Origin: an uncultured Megasphaera sp.
GTDB lineage: Bacteria > Bacillota > Negativicutes > Veillonellales > Megasphaeraceae
Assembly: GCA_900554215.1 (NCBI GenBank)
Contig: USGG01000019.1
Span: forward strand, 1 to 31,434
Direction of reading: 5' to 3'
Length of the DNA: 31,434 nucleotides
Shown here: in pieces, positions 14,717 to 22,338 of the stretch
How positions within the stretch are numbered: the stretch's first letter is position 1
How the letters are laid out: the number at the start of each line of letters is the position of its first letter
Position numbers and translations under genes: made by a program
The notes under the pieces: generated by a model
The model's input: only the letters and a program-made list of their open reading frames with translations
Told to the model about the DNA's origin: nothing
The model's database searches: none

Positions 14717-16822
14717 GTGACTATTTTGAAGTATACAGAACCAGAAAATTATTTAAACCGGGAATGTACGTGGATCAAGTTTAACGAACGGGTTCTGCGG
14801 GAAGCCATCGTGCCGTCCAATCCCTTGCTGGAGCAGCTGAATTTCGTGGCCATTGCCGCGTCGAATCTGGATGAATTCTTCATGATACGCGTGGCCGGCG
14901 TCAAGCATCTCATCGAAAGCGGCGTCAAGCACATCGACATTGCCGGCATGACGCCGCAGGAACAGTTTGAAGCTATCCAGTCCATGGTACATACGCTGGT
15001 GGACCAGCAGTATAAGTATTATTCTGTCATCCAGGACAAGCTGCAGCAGGAAGGCCTTCATTTTGTCAGTGTCGACGAGCTGAATGAAGAACAGCGTATC
15101 TGGCTGGACAGCTATTTTGAGCGGGAAATTTATCCCGTCGTCACGCCCATGGCTGTCGACTCGAGCCATCCCTTTCCCTTCCTTGCCAGCCTGAACCTGA
15201 ATCTGGCCGTCCTGCTGCGCAAGAAACAGGGCGATACGTCGGTAAAGACGGCCATCTTGCCCGTGCCGTCGCCAGTTATTCCCCGCATCATCAAGGTGCC
15301 CGTAGCCGCCGGCGATGCGAAGCAGTTCCTCTTTCTGGAAGACATTCTTGGCGCCTATGCCAACCGATTCTTCCTGGGCTGCGATATTCTTGAAGCCGTG
15401 CCGTTCCGCATAACCCGCGACGCCGACCTGGACATTGACGACGAGGCAGAGGATTTGCTCGTAGAAGTAGAAAAATCCTTGAAGAAACGGCGCAAGGGCG
15501 CAGCCGTCCGCCTGGAACTGGCCCAGTCGGCGAGCCGTATGGTCAGGGAATTCCTGCGCGGAGAGCTGCAGCTGGAAGACAAGGACTTGTATATGATTCC
15601 CGGCCCCTTGGACTGCAAGGTATTTTTCTCCTTTACGGGAATCGAGGGGTATGATCATCTCCGTTATCCTGCTGCGTCGCCTCAGCCGTCGTACGAATTG
15701 GAAGAACTAGGCGCGCCTGATATGTGGACGGCCATTGCCAAGCAGGATATTATGGTACATCATCCGTACGAAACCTTTGATACGGTAGAGAACTTTATCA
15801 AATTAGCTGCTACAGACCCGAACGTGCTGGCTATCAAGCAGACCTTATATCGTGTCAGCAGCCGTTCTCCTATCATCGCCGCTTTGGCAGAAGCTGCGGA
15901 AAACGGCAAACAGGTCACGGTTCTCATGGAAGTTAAGGCCCGGTTTGACGAAGAAAACAACATCTTCATGGCCCGCAAGCTGGAAAAGGCTGGCTGCCAC
16001 GTCATCTACGGCATCATGGGCTTGAAAACCCATTCGAAAATCACCTTGGTAGTCCGACGTGAAGAAGAGGGCATCCGCCGTTACGTCCATTTGGCGACGG
16101 GCAACTACAACGGCAAGACAGCCCGCATTTACACGGACGTAGGCATCCTGACGGCTAATACGCTCATCGGCGTCGACGCCTCGGCCTTTTTTAATCTCCT
16201 GTCGGGATATTCCGACCCGCCGCAGTGGAATAAACTGGCCGTCGCGCCGCTGAATCTGCGCGAACGGATTTATGAAAAGATAGAACAAGAAACGGCCTGG
16301 GCTAAAAAGGGCAAGAAAGCCCTCATCGTCGCCAAGATGAATTCCCTCCTCGACAAGGAGGTCATCGCTAAATTGTACGAAGCATCGGCTGCCGGTGTCA
16401 AAATCCATCTCATCGTCCGCGGGATCTGCGTCCTGCGGCCGGCCCTGCCGGGAATCAGCGAAAACATCGAGGTTCACAGCATCGTCGGCCGGTTCCTCGA
16501 ACACAGCCGTTTATTCTACTTCTATAATAACGGGGACGAAGACGTATTCATCTCGTCGGCCGACTGGATGCCCCGTAACCTGAACGAACGGGTAGAGCTG
16601 ATGATCCCCGTTGAATACGGTCCCCATAAGGAACGCATCAAGGGAATCCTGTCGCTGTACTTCAACGATAACGTCAAGGCCTACGCCATGAATTCCGACG
16701 GCACGTACCGCTACATTGCCGACGAACGGCCGGCCGATGCAGCGCCGATTCACGCCCAGATGATGCTCCAGCATGAAGCAGAAGAAAAACACAAAAAGCA
16801 TAAGAAAAGCAAGCGCCGTTAA
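14717..16822 (+). CDS. ppk: Polyphosphate kinase 1
   Basis: 701 residues, the normal PPK1 length. It polymerises the gamma-phosphate of ATP into inorganic polyphosphate through a phosphohistidine. The N-terminal domain begins with LNRECTWIKFNERVL, followed by the head domain and two phospholipase-D-like catalytic domains. The autophosphorylated histidine corresponds to His439 in GLKTHSK, and the second catalytic histidine to His596 in FLEHSR. MEVKARFDEENN and LATGNYNGKTAR are also diagnostic. Translation appears to start at GTG 14717, immediately after the upstream stop; an in-frame TTG at 14726 is an alternative, and AAAGGA lies just before both. The last 16 residues are a lysine/histidine-rich tail. 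A strong terminator follows. Confidence 0.95.
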   Translation: MTILKYTEPENYLNRECTWIKFNERVLREAIVPSNPLLEQLNFVAIAASNLDEFFMIRVAGVKHLIESGVKHIDIAGMTPQEQFEAIQSMVHTLVDQQYKYYSVIQDKLQQEGLHFVSVDELNEEQRIWLDSYFEREIYPVVTPMAVDSSHPFPFLASLNLNLAVLLRKKQGDTSVKTAILPVPSPVIPRIIKVPVAAGDAKQFLFLEDILGAYANRFFLGCDILEAVPFRITRDADLDIDDEAEDLLVEVEKSLKKRRKGAAVRLELAQSASRMVREFLRGELQLEDKDLYMIPGPLDCKVFFSFTGIEGYDHLRYPAASPQPSYELEELGAPDMWTAIAKQDIMVHHPYETFDTVENFIKLAATDPNVLAIKQTLYRVSSRSPIIAALAEAAENGKQVTVLMEVKARFDEENNIFMARKLEKAGCHVIYGIMGLKTHSKITLVVRREEEGIRRYVHLATGNYNGKTARIYTDVGILTANTLIGVDASAFFNLLSGYSDPPQWNKLAVAPLNLRERIYEKIEQETAWAKKGKKALIVAKMNSLLDKEVIAKLYEASAAGVKIHLIVRGICVLRPALPGISENIEVHSIVGRFLEHSRLFYFYNNGDEDVFISSADWMPRNLNERVELMIPVEYGPHKERIKGILSLYFNDNVKAYAMNSDGTYRYIADERPADAAPIHAQMMLQHEAEEKHKKHKKSKRR

Positions 16823-16836
16823 GCGCTGTGCCTTCG

Positions 16837-16867
16837 ACGTCCTCTCCCTGCGGAGGGGACGTTTTTT
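16837..16867 (+). terminator. Intrinsic terminator after ppk
   Basis: ACGTCCTCTCC at 16837-16847 pairs with GGAGGGGACGT at 16852-16862 (one G-U) around CTGC, followed by TTTTT. Confidence 0.9.
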
Positions 16868-17142
16868 GCGCTTTCATGGAGCAGAAAAACAATATAAAAG
16901 GGACGGCATATGAGGAAAGTGGGGGACAGGATATATTTTGCAAGAAAAACAGGATTTTTTCACCACAAAAATATACTTTTTTGAAAAAATTTTACTTTAA
17001 TGTGGGAAACCATGTAAAGCTCTCTCAAAATCGCCCTTATCACGCAGTATAAACAGCCTTTTCACAGGCCCTTTAATGTTGACAATCGTGCTGAAGATAT
17101 GATATTTACCTCATTTTTGTCACTATTGTTAACCAATAAAAA
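16868..17142. other. AT-rich intergenic region upstream of the 3D-domain gene
   Basis: No gene is supported here. TTGACA at 17079-17084 could form a second, weaker promoter with TATTTA at 17103-17108 (18 bases). ATTGTTAACCAAT at 17125-17137 is an imperfect palindrome just upstream of the main -35 box and could be an operator. Confidence 0.4.
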
Positions 17143-17171
17143 TTGACAGGGTAACAGGCCTTTGATAGAAT
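17143..17171 (+). promoter_or_regulatory. Strong sigma-A promoter of the 3D-domain gene
   Basis: TTGACA at 17143-17148 and TAGAAT at 17166-17171 are 17 bases apart, only 24 bases before the start codon, so the leader is very short. Confidence 0.85.
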
Positions 17172-17194
17172 GATTTCCAGTTAGGAGGGATTTG

Positions 17195-18172
17195 ATGAAC
17201 AAACGATATCAAGGGCCCATTACTCGCATGTATGCAACCTTAGTCGCTTTATTAATCATAGTTTCCTTAGCTGGATTTATTGACAAAGGAAAATCTGTCA
17301 CGATCCAGACCGACGGCGCGACTCGTTCCGTATATACTCACGCCGTCAATGCCGACGCGCTGATGCGCGAAAATAATATTGCGCTCGGGCCATATGATGA
17401 AATTGAAATGTCCACATCCGAATTATTAGAAGGAACTGCCGTTACGGTTCGCCGGGCCGTTCCCGTCATATTGGAACATAAAGGCAAACAACAGACTGTT
17501 ATGTCGGCCAAAAAGACCGTTCAGGAGGTCGCCGAACAATATGGATACGACGCGGAGAATTATCGTCCTTACGGCGATACGTCCGCACCGGTCGTTCCTA
17601 ATATGACGATACGAATTGGGAATATTTCCCGTAAGGCAATCACGGAAGATGAAGTCGTTCCCTTTGCCATTGAAAGCATCCCTGACGAAAACCTGAGCCA
17701 GGGCCAGGAAGAAATCGTCCAGGAAGGGATGAACGGACGCAAGAAGGTCACCGTCCATATCATCAGTCTCGACGGCCAGGTCGTCGGGAAGGAAGTCGTT
17801 TCCACGACGCTGGTGACGGAAATGCAGCCCCTGATCCGCCGCGTAGGCACACAGGAAACCGTAACGCTCAACACGGGAGACGTATCCAAGTATAAGGAAG
17901 TCTTTACGATGGAAGCGACGGCGTACCTGCCGTCGGACGGCAACGGTGCGGGCATTACCAAGATGGGTACCGTCGCCCGTTACGGCGTCGTCGCCGTCGA
18001 TCCCAACGTCATTCCTTTGGGAACACGGGTATATATTCCGGGATACGGCGTAGCCGTTGCCGAAGATACGGGCGGAGATATTTTAGGAAACCGCATCGAC
18101 TTGTGCATGGAGGATTATAATTCCTGCATAGTTTTCGGACGACGCACCGTGCCGGTATATATTTTGGAATAG
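17195..18172 (+). CDS. Cell-wall G5 and 3D domain protein (YabE/Rpf-like)
   Basis: 325 residues. An N-terminal membrane segment or uncleaved signal (about 10-29) is followed by two DUF348-like repeats: SVTIQTDGATRSVYTHAVNA and the next one from about residue 88. A G5-type domain follows at about 160-215 (MNGRKKVTVHII onward). The C-terminal 3D domain has MEATAYLPSDG and the DTGGDILGNRID aspartate motif, as in lytic transglycosylases such as MltA. It resembles B. subtilis YabE and resuscitation-promoting-factor-like proteins that cleave or remodel peptidoglycan. The ATG at 17195 is chosen over a TTG three bases earlier because AGGAGG at 17183-17188 gives better spacing. Monocistronic. Confidence 0.88.
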   Translation: MNKRYQGPITRMYATLVALLIIVSLAGFIDKGKSVTIQTDGATRSVYTHAVNADALMRENNIALGPYDEIEMSTSELLEGTAVTVRRAVPVILEHKGKQQTVMSAKKTVQEVAEQYGYDAENYRPYGDTSAPVVPNMTIRIGNISRKAITEDEVVPFAIESIPDENLSQGQEEIVQEGMNGRKKVTVHIISLDGQVVGKEVVSTTLVTEMQPLIRRVGTQETVTLNTGDVSKYKEVFTMEATAYLPSDGNGAGITKMGTVARYGVVAVDPNVIPLGTRVYIPGYGVAVAEDTGGDILGNRIDLCMEDYNSCIVFGRRTVPVYILE

Positions 18173-18178
18173 AGGCGC

Positions 18179-18217
18179 AGCCGCTCCGGGCAGTACATGC
18201 AGGAGCGGCTTTTTTTG
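18179..18217 (+). terminator. Intrinsic terminator after the 3D-domain gene
   Basis: AGCCGCTCC at 18179-18187 pairs perfectly with GGAGCGGCT at 18202-18210, followed by seven T. Confidence 0.9.
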
Positions 18218-18229
18218 CGCAAAAACGGC

Positions 18230-18258
18230 TTGTGCACTCTAAGACAATGTGATATAAT
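18230..18258 (+). promoter_or_regulatory. Promoter of the rpsB-tsf operon
   Basis: TTGTGC at 18230-18235 and TATAAT at 18253-18258 are 17 bases apart. It gives a leader of roughly 110 bases before rpsB. Confidence 0.75.
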
Positions 18259-18264
18259 AGCAAA

Positions 18265-18360
18265 GGTTTAAGTACTATGCTTAAAAATACGCACGCTTGG
18301 TGAGCCTGCAGCTGTGCTGCTTGGCAGTGACGGCAGGCGATGACCGGGCGGAGGAACAAC
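18265..18360 (+). promoter_or_regulatory. Structured rpsB leader, candidate S2 autoregulatory element
   Basis: The leader can fold into a stem with GCCTGC (18304-18309) and GCAGGC (18333-18338) enclosing CTGC-TTG-GCAG (18317-18327). Ribosomal protein leaders are often bound by their own product. No family match is claimed; the role is inferred. Confidence 0.4.
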
Positions 18361-18376
18361 AGGAGGAGTAACAATT

Positions 18377-19126
18377 ATGGCAGTAGTATCTATGAAACAA
18401 TTATTAGAAGCAGGCGTTCATTTCGGTCACCAGACTCGCCGCTGGAACCCTAAAATGGCTCGTTTCATCTTCACGGAACGCAACGGCATCTACATCATCG
18501 ACTTGCAGAAAACCGTAAAGAAAATGGACGAAGCTTACAATTTCGTACGCGACCTGGCTGCTGAAGGCGGTAAAATTCTTTTCGTCGGCACGAAAAAACA
18601 GGCTCAGGAATCCATTAAAAATGAAGCCGAACGCTGCAATCAGTTCTATGTAAACGAACGCTGGCTCGGCGGCATGCTGACCAACTTCCAGACGATTGAA
18701 AAACGCGTAAAGCGCTTGAAGACGTTGGAAAAACAGGCTGAAGACGGCACGTTTGACGTATTGCCGAAGAAGGAAGTTACCATTTTGAAACACGAAATGG
18801 AAAAACTCCAGAAATACCTCGGCGGCATCAAAGACATGAAGAAACTTCCGGATGCTCTCTTCGTCATCGACCCGAAAAAAGAAGAAATCGCCGTATCGGA
18901 AGCCCGTAAACTGAACATCCCCATCATCGCTACGGTTGACACGAACTGCGATCCCGACCTCATCGACTACCCGATTCCGGCAAATGACGACGCTATCCGC
19001 GCCGTAAAATTGCTGACCGGCAAGATCGCCGACGCTGTTTTGGAAGGTAACCAGGGCGAACAGGTTGAAGAAGGCGCCGCTGAAGAAGCAGCTGTTGAAA
19101 CGGAAGCTGTCGCTGAAGAAAACTAA
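18377..19126 (+). CDS. rpsB: 30S ribosomal protein S2
   Basis: 249 residues with the full S2 fold. The start SMKQLLEAGVHFGHQTRRWNPKM is almost invariant in bacteria. IYIIDLQKTV, LFVGTKKQAQ, NERWLGGMLTNFQTI and IPIIATVDTNCDPDLIDYPIPANDDAIRA are further S2 landmarks. It sits on the back of the small subunit and is needed for S1 binding and initiation. The last 25 residues are a very acidic Glu/Ala tail, common in this protein. AGGAGG at 18361-18366 lies ten bases before the ATG. It heads the translation cluster and is followed by tsf across a hairpin-containing 106-base gap. Confidence 0.98.
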   Translation: MAVVSMKQLLEAGVHFGHQTRRWNPKMARFIFTERNGIYIIDLQKTVKKMDEAYNFVRDLAAEGGKILFVGTKKQAQESIKNEAERCNQFYVNERWLGGMLTNFQTIEKRVKRLKTLEKQAEDGTFDVLPKKEVTILKHEMEKLQKYLGGIKDMKKLPDALFVIDPKKEEIAVSEARKLNIPIIATVDTNCDPDLIDYPIPANDDAIRAVKLLTGKIADAVLEGNQGEQVEEGAAEEAAVETEAVAEEN

Positions 19127-19163
19127 GACATCGGCCCTTTGAGAACTACATGGCTCACTATAT

Positions 19164-19194
19164 AAAGGTAAGGAGTGCTTCATTCCTTACCTTT
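19164..19194 (+). terminator. Intercistronic hairpin between rpsB and tsf (partial terminator)
   Basis: AAAGGTAAGGA at 19164-19174 pairs perfectly with TCCTTACCTTT at 19184-19194 around a nine-base loop. The U-tract is short and then broken by ATTCAAAC. It may let some transcripts through, setting the S2 to EF-Ts ratio, or stabilise the rpsB 3' end. Confidence 0.6.
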
Positions 19195-19232
19195 ATTCAA
19201 ACTGTATATTACATTTAGGAGGAATATCTAAG

Positions 19233-19880
19233 ATGGCTATTACAGCAAGCATGGTAAAAGATTTAAGAACAAAAACTGGCGCTGGCATGATGGACTGCAA
19301 AAAAGCGCTCGCAGCTACGGATGGAGATATGGATAAAGCAATCGACTTCCTTCGCGAAAAAGGCTTGGCAGCTGCTGCTAAAAAAGCAGACCGCATCGCA
19401 GCCGAAGGCTTGGTTTACTCCTATATCCACGGCAACGGCCGTATCGGCGTTCTCGTAGAAATCAACTGCGAAACGGACTTCGTAGCCCAGACGGACAACT
19501 TCAAAGACCTCTGCAAAGACATTGCAATGCAGATCGCTGCAGCTAACCCGGCATACCTCAAGAGAGAAGACGTTCCGGAAGATGTTCTCGAACATGAAAA
19601 AGAAGTTCTCCGCCAGCAGGCTCTGAACGAAGGCAAACCGGAAAAAATCGTCGAAAAGATGATTGTCGGCCGCATCGAAAAATTCTACAAAGAAAACTGC
19701 TTGCTCGACCAGGAATTCATCAAAGATTCCGACAAGACGATTCAGCAGGTTATTACTGAAAATATCGCTAAGATCGGTGAAAAAATCGACATCCGCCGTT
19801 ATACCCGCTACGAATTGGGCGAAGGCCTCCAGAAGCGCAACGACGATTTCGTTTCCGAAGTTATGGCACAAGCTAAATAA
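19233..19880 (+). CDS. tsf: Elongation factor Ts (short form)
   Basis: 215 residues. EF-Ts releases GDP from EF-Tu. The N-terminal UBA-like part contains LRTKTGAGMMDCKKALAATDGD, and the core carries IGVLVEINCETDFVAQTD with the TDFVA motif that contacts EF-Tu. E. coli EF-Ts has about 283 residues, so this protein lacks part of the second core subdomain and coiled coil. Short forms of 195-220 residues are known in Thermus and several Firmicutes or cyanobacteria, so this is not a truncation artefact; the C-terminus ends normally before a terminator. AGGAGG at 19217-19222 lies ten bases before the ATG. Confidence 0.97.
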   Translation: MAITASMVKDLRTKTGAGMMDCKKALAATDGDMDKAIDFLREKGLAAAAKKADRIAAEGLVYSYIHGNGRIGVLVEINCETDFVAQTDNFKDLCKDIAMQIAAANPAYLKREDVPEDVLEHEKEVLRQQALNEGKPEKIVEKMIVGRIEKFYKENCLLDQEFIKDSDKTIQQVITENIAKIGEKIDIRRYTRYELGEGLQKRNDDFVSEVMAQAK

Positions 19881-19888
19881 GACTGCAT

Positions 19889-19922
19889 ATAAGAGAACAC
19901 CATTTTCGTGTTCTCTTATTTT
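19889..19922 (+). terminator. Intrinsic terminator after tsf
   Basis: ATAAGAGAACAC at 19889-19900 pairs perfectly with GTGTTCTCTTAT at 19908-19919, followed by TTT. No promoter is evident between here and pyrH, so read-through may supply the downstream genes. Confidence 0.85.
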
Positions 19923-19972
19923 CTAATGTGACTTTATACGGCGCGGCAGCGCCGGGAGCAGGAGGCCTTGGT

Positions 19973-20698
19973 ATGGAAACGAAAAAATATAATCGCATTG
20001 TATTGAAATTGAGTGGCGAAGCGTTGGCGGGAGCCCAGGGATACGGCATTGATCCGGAAACGGTCGAAACGATCGCCAAGCAGGTCGTAGAAGTAAATAA
20101 GCTGGGCATTCAGGTAGCTATCGTCGTAGGCGGCGGCAATATCTGGCGCGGCCTGTCGGGCAGCGCAAAAGGCATGGATCGCGTATCGGCCGATTACATG
20201 GGCATGCTGGCAACGGTCATGAATGCCCTGGCGCTGCAGGACGCTATGGAAAAGAACGGCGTTGCGACGCGCGTACAGACGGCTATAAACATGCAGCAGG
20301 TTGCAGAACCGTACATCCGCCGCCGGGCAATTCGCCACATGGAAAAGGGCCGCGTAGTCATCTTCGGCGCCGGCACGGGCAATCCCTATTTCTCTACGGA
20401 TACGACGGCAGCACTGCGGGCAGCAGAAATCGAAGCCGACGCGATCCTCATGGCAAAGAACGGCGTAGACGGCGTATATGACAGCGACCCAAAACTCAAT
20501 CCCGACGCGAAGATGTTCCGCCGCTTGTCCTACATGGACGTCATCAATAAAGAACTCAAGGTCATGGACGCAACGGCTACAACGCTGTGCATGAACAATA
20601 ACATTCCCATCGTCGTATTCAACATCGACGTCGAAGGCAATATTATTGCCGCTGCCAGTGGAAAAGATTTGGGAACATTAGTCGACAAAGAAGGCTAA
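19973..20698 (+). CDS. pyrH: Uridylate kinase (UMP kinase)
   Basis: 241 residues, the normal PyrH length. It phosphorylates UMP to UDP using ATP and belongs to the amino-acid kinase fold. The motifs are VLKLSGEAL at the N-terminus, VVGGGNIWRG, the nucleotide-binding GAGTGNPYFSTDTTA and KNGVDGVYDSDP. The ATG at 19973 is chosen because AGGAGG at 19960-19965 is seven bases upstream; a GTG 45 bases earlier has no site and would add a low-complexity Gly/Ala leader absent from the family. A small GGCGC-GGCA-GCGCC hairpin lies in the leader. Bacterial UMP kinases are usually activated by GTP and inhibited by UTP. Confidence 0.97.
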   Translation: METKKYNRIVLKLSGEALAGAQGYGIDPETVETIAKQVVEVNKLGIQVAIVVGGGNIWRGLSGSAKGMDRVSADYMGMLATVMNALALQDAMEKNGVATRVQTAINMQQVAEPYIRRRAIRHMEKGRVVIFGAGTGNPYFSTDTTAALRAAEIEADAILMAKNGVDGVYDSDPKLNPDAKMFRRLSYMDVINKELKVMDATATTLCMNNNIPIVVFNIDVEGNIIAAASGKDLGTLVDKEG

Positions 20699-20750
20699 AA
20701 GCTGTATTATATACATATATACCATTATTACGATTAAGGAAGTGAATAGT

Positions 20751-21311
20751 ATGGACGTAAAAACCTTATTAACGCAGAACGAAGAAAAGATGGATAAGAC
20801 CATAGAAGCGCTGAAGCGCGATTTGGCATCGATTCGCACCGGCCGGGCCAGCACGACGCTCCTGGACCGTATCAGCGTTGATTACTACGGTACGCCTACG
20901 CCGATTAAACAGGTCGCAAACGTATCCGCCCCGGAACCGCGCCTCATTACAATTATTCCTTGGGAACGGAAAATGCTCGGTGATATCGAACGGGCTATTT
21001 TGAAATCTGATCTGGGCTTAAACCCGAACAACGACGGCACGATGATCCGCTTGGAAATTCCCCAGCTGACGGAAGAACGCCGTAAAGAATTGAGCAAAAA
21101 AGTCAGCAAGGATGCTGAAGATTCCAAGGTCGTCATCCGCAATATCCGCCGTGATGCGAACGACGCCATCAAAAAGATGGAAAAGAAGAAGGAAATTACG
21201 GAAGACGACAGCAAGGAAGCACAGGAAAATATCCAGAAGCTGACGGACAAGAAAATCAAGCTGATCGACGAAATCAAAGCGAAAAAAGAAAAAGAAGTCA
21301 TGGAAGTATAA
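20751..21311 (+). CDS. frr: Ribosome recycling factor
   Basis: 186 residues, matching the standard RRF length of 185. It splits post-termination ribosomes together with EF-G. IRTGRAST, DYYGTPTPIKQVANVSAPEPR, NPNNDG, and the long C-terminal helices with RNIRRDANDAIKK are diagnostic. The ATG at 20751 has AAGGA ten bases upstream; an in-frame GTG at 20742 overlaps that site and is rejected. The TAA stop overlaps the ATG of the next small gene by one base, so translation is coupled. Confidence 0.97.
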   Translation: MDVKTLLTQNEEKMDKTIEALKRDLASIRTGRASTTLLDRISVDYYGTPTPIKQVANVSAPEPRLITIIPWERKMLGDIERAILKSDLGLNPNNDGTMIRLEIPQLTEERRKELSKKVSKDAEDSKVVIRNIRRDANDAIKKMEKKKEITEDDSKEAQENIQKLTDKKIKLIDEIKAKKEKEVMEV

Positions 21312-21556
21312 TGGATATACGAAATTTTATTGGCATGCCGTTACGGTATGCCATATCTGTATTACAGGAAAAAAATATGCCGTATGAGGTAGAGCACACG
21401 ACGGCGCGAAGCCGCTTTTTTCCCCGCGATGAAGAAGATCCCTACGTCGTCCGGGCCCGTGAACGGAACGGCGTCGTATATCTTCTGGTCAACGCGAATT
21501 TGAAGAAAAGCGAAAGCGTAACTCGCATGCTGCAAGGTGGAGAAGTGCAAGAATGA
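21311..21556 (+). CDS. Small conserved-looking protein between frr and uppS, PASTA-like
   Basis: 81 residues, soluble, with no membrane segment. The opening NFIGMPLRYAISVLQEKNMPYEV resembles the beginning of a PASTA domain (a V-G-M-x-x-x-x-A-x-x-x-L pattern), and FFPRDEEDPYVVRARERNGVVYLLVNA looks like its following strands. It overlaps frr by one base (TAATG) and uppS by four bases (ATGA), which strongly supports real expression. The function is unknown. A lone cytoplasmic PASTA-like fold would be unusual, because PASTA domains normally sit outside the cell in PrkC-type kinases or penicillin-binding proteins. The PASTA resemblance is weak and by eye. Confidence 0.8.
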   Translation: MDIRNFIGMPLRYAISVLQEKNMPYEVEHTTARSRFFPRDEEDPYVVRARERNGVVYLLVNANLKKSESVTRMLQGGEVQE

Positions 21557-22320
21557 TTAACTTTTTAGGAAAAAAGAAGAAGGAAGAACAGCATACAGGA
21601 ATAGAACTGCTCGATACGAACAATATTCCCCGCCACGTCGCCATCATCATGGACGGCAACGGCCGCTGGGCTAAACGGCGGAGTATGCCGCGCAGCTACG
21701 GCCATCGGGCCGGCGCGGACACGCTGAAGAAAATCGTCGCCGCCGCCGGGGAATTAGGAATCAAGGTGCTGACGGTATACGCTTTTTCGACGGAAAACTG
21801 GAAACGGCCCGACGAGGAAGTTTCCTATATTATGAAGCTCATGAAGGAATACCTGAGCAAAAACCTTCTGGAATTGAACGAGCATAATGTGCGCCTGCAC
21901 TTTATCGGCGATTTGAGCCGCCTTTCCCCGTCGCTCCGTCAGGCCTTTGACGAAGCGGAACAGAACATGGCCGGGAACACGGGCTTGATTTTGAACGTCG
22001 CAGTCAATTACGGCGGCCGCCTGGAACTGACCCAGGCCATGCAGAAGCTGGCGTCCGACGTCAAGGCCGGCCGGCTGGAGCCGGAGGATATTACGGAAGA
22101 TTCCCTGGCTTCGTATTTATACACGGCGCCGGAAAACGACGTGGACCTGCTCATCCGGCCTGGTGCGGACAAACGGGTCAGCAATTTCCTGTTGTGGCAG
22201 ATGGCTTACGCCGAATTCTGGTATACCGATTTGTGCTGGCCTGATTTTACAAAAGAGACGCTTATAGAGGCGATTCTCGCCTTTCAGGGCAGAGAACGCC
22301 GCTTTGGCGGTTTGAAATAA
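21553..22320 (+). CDS. uppS: Undecaprenyl diphosphate synthase (isoprenyl transferase)
   Basis: 255 residues. It condenses farnesyl diphosphate with eight isopentenyl units to make the C55 lipid carrier for peptidoglycan. HVAIIMDGNGRWAKRR contains the catalytic Asp34, followed by GHRAGADTL, TVYAFSTENWKRP, LILNVAVNYGGR, DVDLLIRPGADKRVSNFLLWQMAYAE and the C-terminal FQGRERRFGG, the complete cis-prenyltransferase set. The first twenty residues are a lysine-rich extension. It starts within the preceding small gene (ATGA) and ends 18 bases before cdsA. Confidence 0.97.
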   Translation: MINFLGKKKKEEQHTGIELLDTNNIPRHVAIIMDGNGRWAKRRSMPRSYGHRAGADTLKKIVAAAGELGIKVLTVYAFSTENWKRPDEEVSYIMKLMKEYLSKNLLELNEHNVRLHFIGDLSRLSPSLRQAFDEAEQNMAGNTGLILNVAVNYGGRLELTQAMQKLASDVKAGRLEPEDITEDSLASYLYTAPENDVDLLIRPGADKRVSNFLLWQMAYAEFWYTDLCWPDFTKETLIEAILAFQGRERRFGGLK

Positions 22321-22338
22321 GGTAGGTAAACAAAACAT

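Noticed and set aside
16828..17052. 74-codon frame after ppk
   Set aside because: It begins inside the ppk terminator region and its composition is that of AT-rich intergenic DNA.
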